DNA of 64,000 bases from Orthonyx spaldingii (taxonomy: Eukaryota; Chordata; Aves; Passeriformes; Orthonychidae): positions 1-64,000 of the forward strand of contig VZTJ01005984.1 in NCBI GenBank assembly GCA_013397795.1, read 5' to 3'. The notes beneath the pieces were generated by a model. It did not search any database. It worked only from the letters and a program-made list of their open reading frames with translations, and was not told the DNA's origin. The translations under genes were made by a program, and so were the position numbers. The number at the start of each line of letters is the position of its first letter. Position 1 is the stretch's first letter. Of the stretch, positions 62,634 through 64,000 are shown in pieces.

Positions 62634-62791
62634 ATGCTGCCCAGAGAGGTTGTGGAGTCTCTTTTTGTGGCGATATTCAAAACCCTTCTGGATGCAACCC
62701 TGTGCAAACCGCCCTGGGTGAACCTGCTTTAGCAGGAGTGTTGGGCTCTATGATCTCAAAAGGTACCTTCCTCCCCATGATTCTGTGATTT
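62634..62791 (+). mobile_element. CR1 LINE 3' end
   Basis: GCTGCCCAGAGAGGTTGTGG near 62637, then AGGAGTGTTGGGCTCTATGA and the terminal CCATGATTCTGTGATT. It is 5'-truncated and lies on the + strand. Confidence 0.9.
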
Positions 62792-64000
62792 ACTCTGCTC
62801 TAGTATCCTCTGCACTTTGCCGCTTTTCATCAGATGAATTTAAGGCTCAACTTGTCCTTTTGGAGAAGGCTGGGGACAGGCTGCTCAAGAGTGTCTACAT
62901 TAGACTTCTCAAACTAGGCCAGTTGTGTCCCATATGGAAGGATATTGATTATTTTTGATGGTGCCTGAAACATGTTCCTACATTAGCAAGGATCTACATA
63001 CTTTGCAAACTTGCGGTGCTGTAGCAACACCTGGAACTCTGTTCTTGAGAAAAACCCTCCATTTGGCAGTGTGGTACATAGGAAATGATATAAGGAATTG
63101 ATGGGCACACACCAATGTCCTGGCAGCACTGAAGGCGACACTCTGCACAAGCGTATCTGCTGGAGGCCTCTTGTTTCCCTCCTTAGGATGGGTCTTCTAA
63201 AATCTCCAGAGTTCTCTCTCTTTAACATGTAATTTTTCACACACTTGCTACTTCCTTCAAACAAAAAAATCACCTTTCACTGAAAATTAGCATCTGATAA
63301 TTTTCACTGAAAATTCTACCTGATTAACTAACTGAACAAGTTTCAAAGTCCTGGAGTTTAGCTGTTCCTTTCCCCCAAAAAGGCTTAAAACTGAAAGCTC
63401 TGCTCCATTTATTAACCATCAAATCAGAAATTAAGATATAAGAGTTTGAGTACACTGCATGTCACAGTACTTCCTATCACTGCACCCCCAAAGCTACACC
63501 TTCATCCCCGCTTTAACCAGATTATCTATGACAGTAAGTAGGATAAAATTTTCCTCCTTATTTACTAAAATAATACTGGCAAGGGAAATGTATTTTGCAT
63601 GATCACTTTGCAGTCTGAAACACTTCTAGGCTGAATATATTCATCTAAGATGCATGCTTTGGGCATCTGTTTTCAAGCTGCATTCTCCCTGTAAGCGGCA
63701 CAGAAGATGCTGTTCTTTGCCATCACTGTGTGCAGCACAGGTAAATCTAAGTAGAAAATTCTGCCTGAAGATTTCTGGTGTCTTTTTGTTCTGTCGGAGG
63801 ATATAGCTTTACTTTCTCCCATTTTAAATTTCACATAAAATGCAGTTATGTGCCTGGCTGAAAACCTTGGTTATACCTTCCAAGCTAATCTAAAAGTACA
63901 ACTCAGGCCCTGCAGTCCCAAAAAATAAAATCCAGTGCTCCAACATGCAGGGGAGCCTAAGACAGACAGTTCCTTCACAGCACACATATCTCCCAGACGA
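62792..64000. other. Intergenic with a 27-bp tandem duplication
   Basis: No gene is seen. TTTCACTGAAAATT occurs at 63275 and again at 63302, marking an imperfect 27-bp tandem duplication. Confidence 0.65.

Noticed and set aside
19998..64000. Search for VMA21 neighbours such as GPR50/MTNR1C (seven-helix receptor) or PRRG3 (Gla domain)
   Set aside because: No translated segment resembles either; their large coding exons would have been visible.

Overview
This is a vertebrate nuclear genomic window, almost certainly from a bird and probably from a songbird. Three things point that way: CR1 LINE 3' ends that finish in the ATGATTCTATGATTCTA-type tail, several avian-type endogenous retroviral LTRs that I recognise from songbird genomes by memory (no search was possible), and one compact three-exon gene whose protein is clearly VMA21. 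No prokaryotic features, tRNA, rRNA or CRISPR array were found.

Layout. Bases 1-12.9 kb are intergenic. They hold a CpG-rich block (about 2.09-2.47 kb), a CR1 3' end (2.61-2.81 kb), copy A of an interspersed repeat (7.55-7.91 kb), a nested LTR-in-LTR structure with an intact 6-bp target-site duplication (8.16-8.76 kb) and a plus-strand LTR (10.0-10.5 kb). From 12.9 to 13.5 kb there is a pyrimidine-rich minisatellite with a 96-bp higher-order period. It abuts the CpG-island promoter (13.5-13.96 kb) of VMA21. VMA21 runs on the + strand from ATG 13659 to stop 16999, with coding exons 13659-13714, 15285-15394 and 16857-16999. It encodes 102 residues and is apparently intact. A canonical AATAAA at 18834 suggests a 3'UTR of about 1.85 kb, which carries an internally deleted minus-strand LTR. 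Copy C of the interspersed repeat and another LTR fragment follow (18.97-20.0 kb); copy B sits in VMA21 intron 2.

From 20 kb to 64 kb I find no convincing protein-coding exon. This stretch is unique-looking intergenic DNA with four CR1 3' ends (45.8, 47.9, 51.1 and 62.6 kb), a few microsatellites, a CpG-retaining block near 42 kb and some AT-rich, motif-dense segments that might be conserved enhancers. The last suggestion is inference only.

The only gene has a housekeeping role: VMA21 is the ER assembly chaperone for the V-ATPase Vo sector. I did not find an undescribed system. The most interesting signals are the nested LTR with its target-site duplication, the 96-bp repeat next to the VMA21 promoter, the three-copy repeat family in and around VMA21, and the one-codon extension at the VMA21 exon 1 donor.
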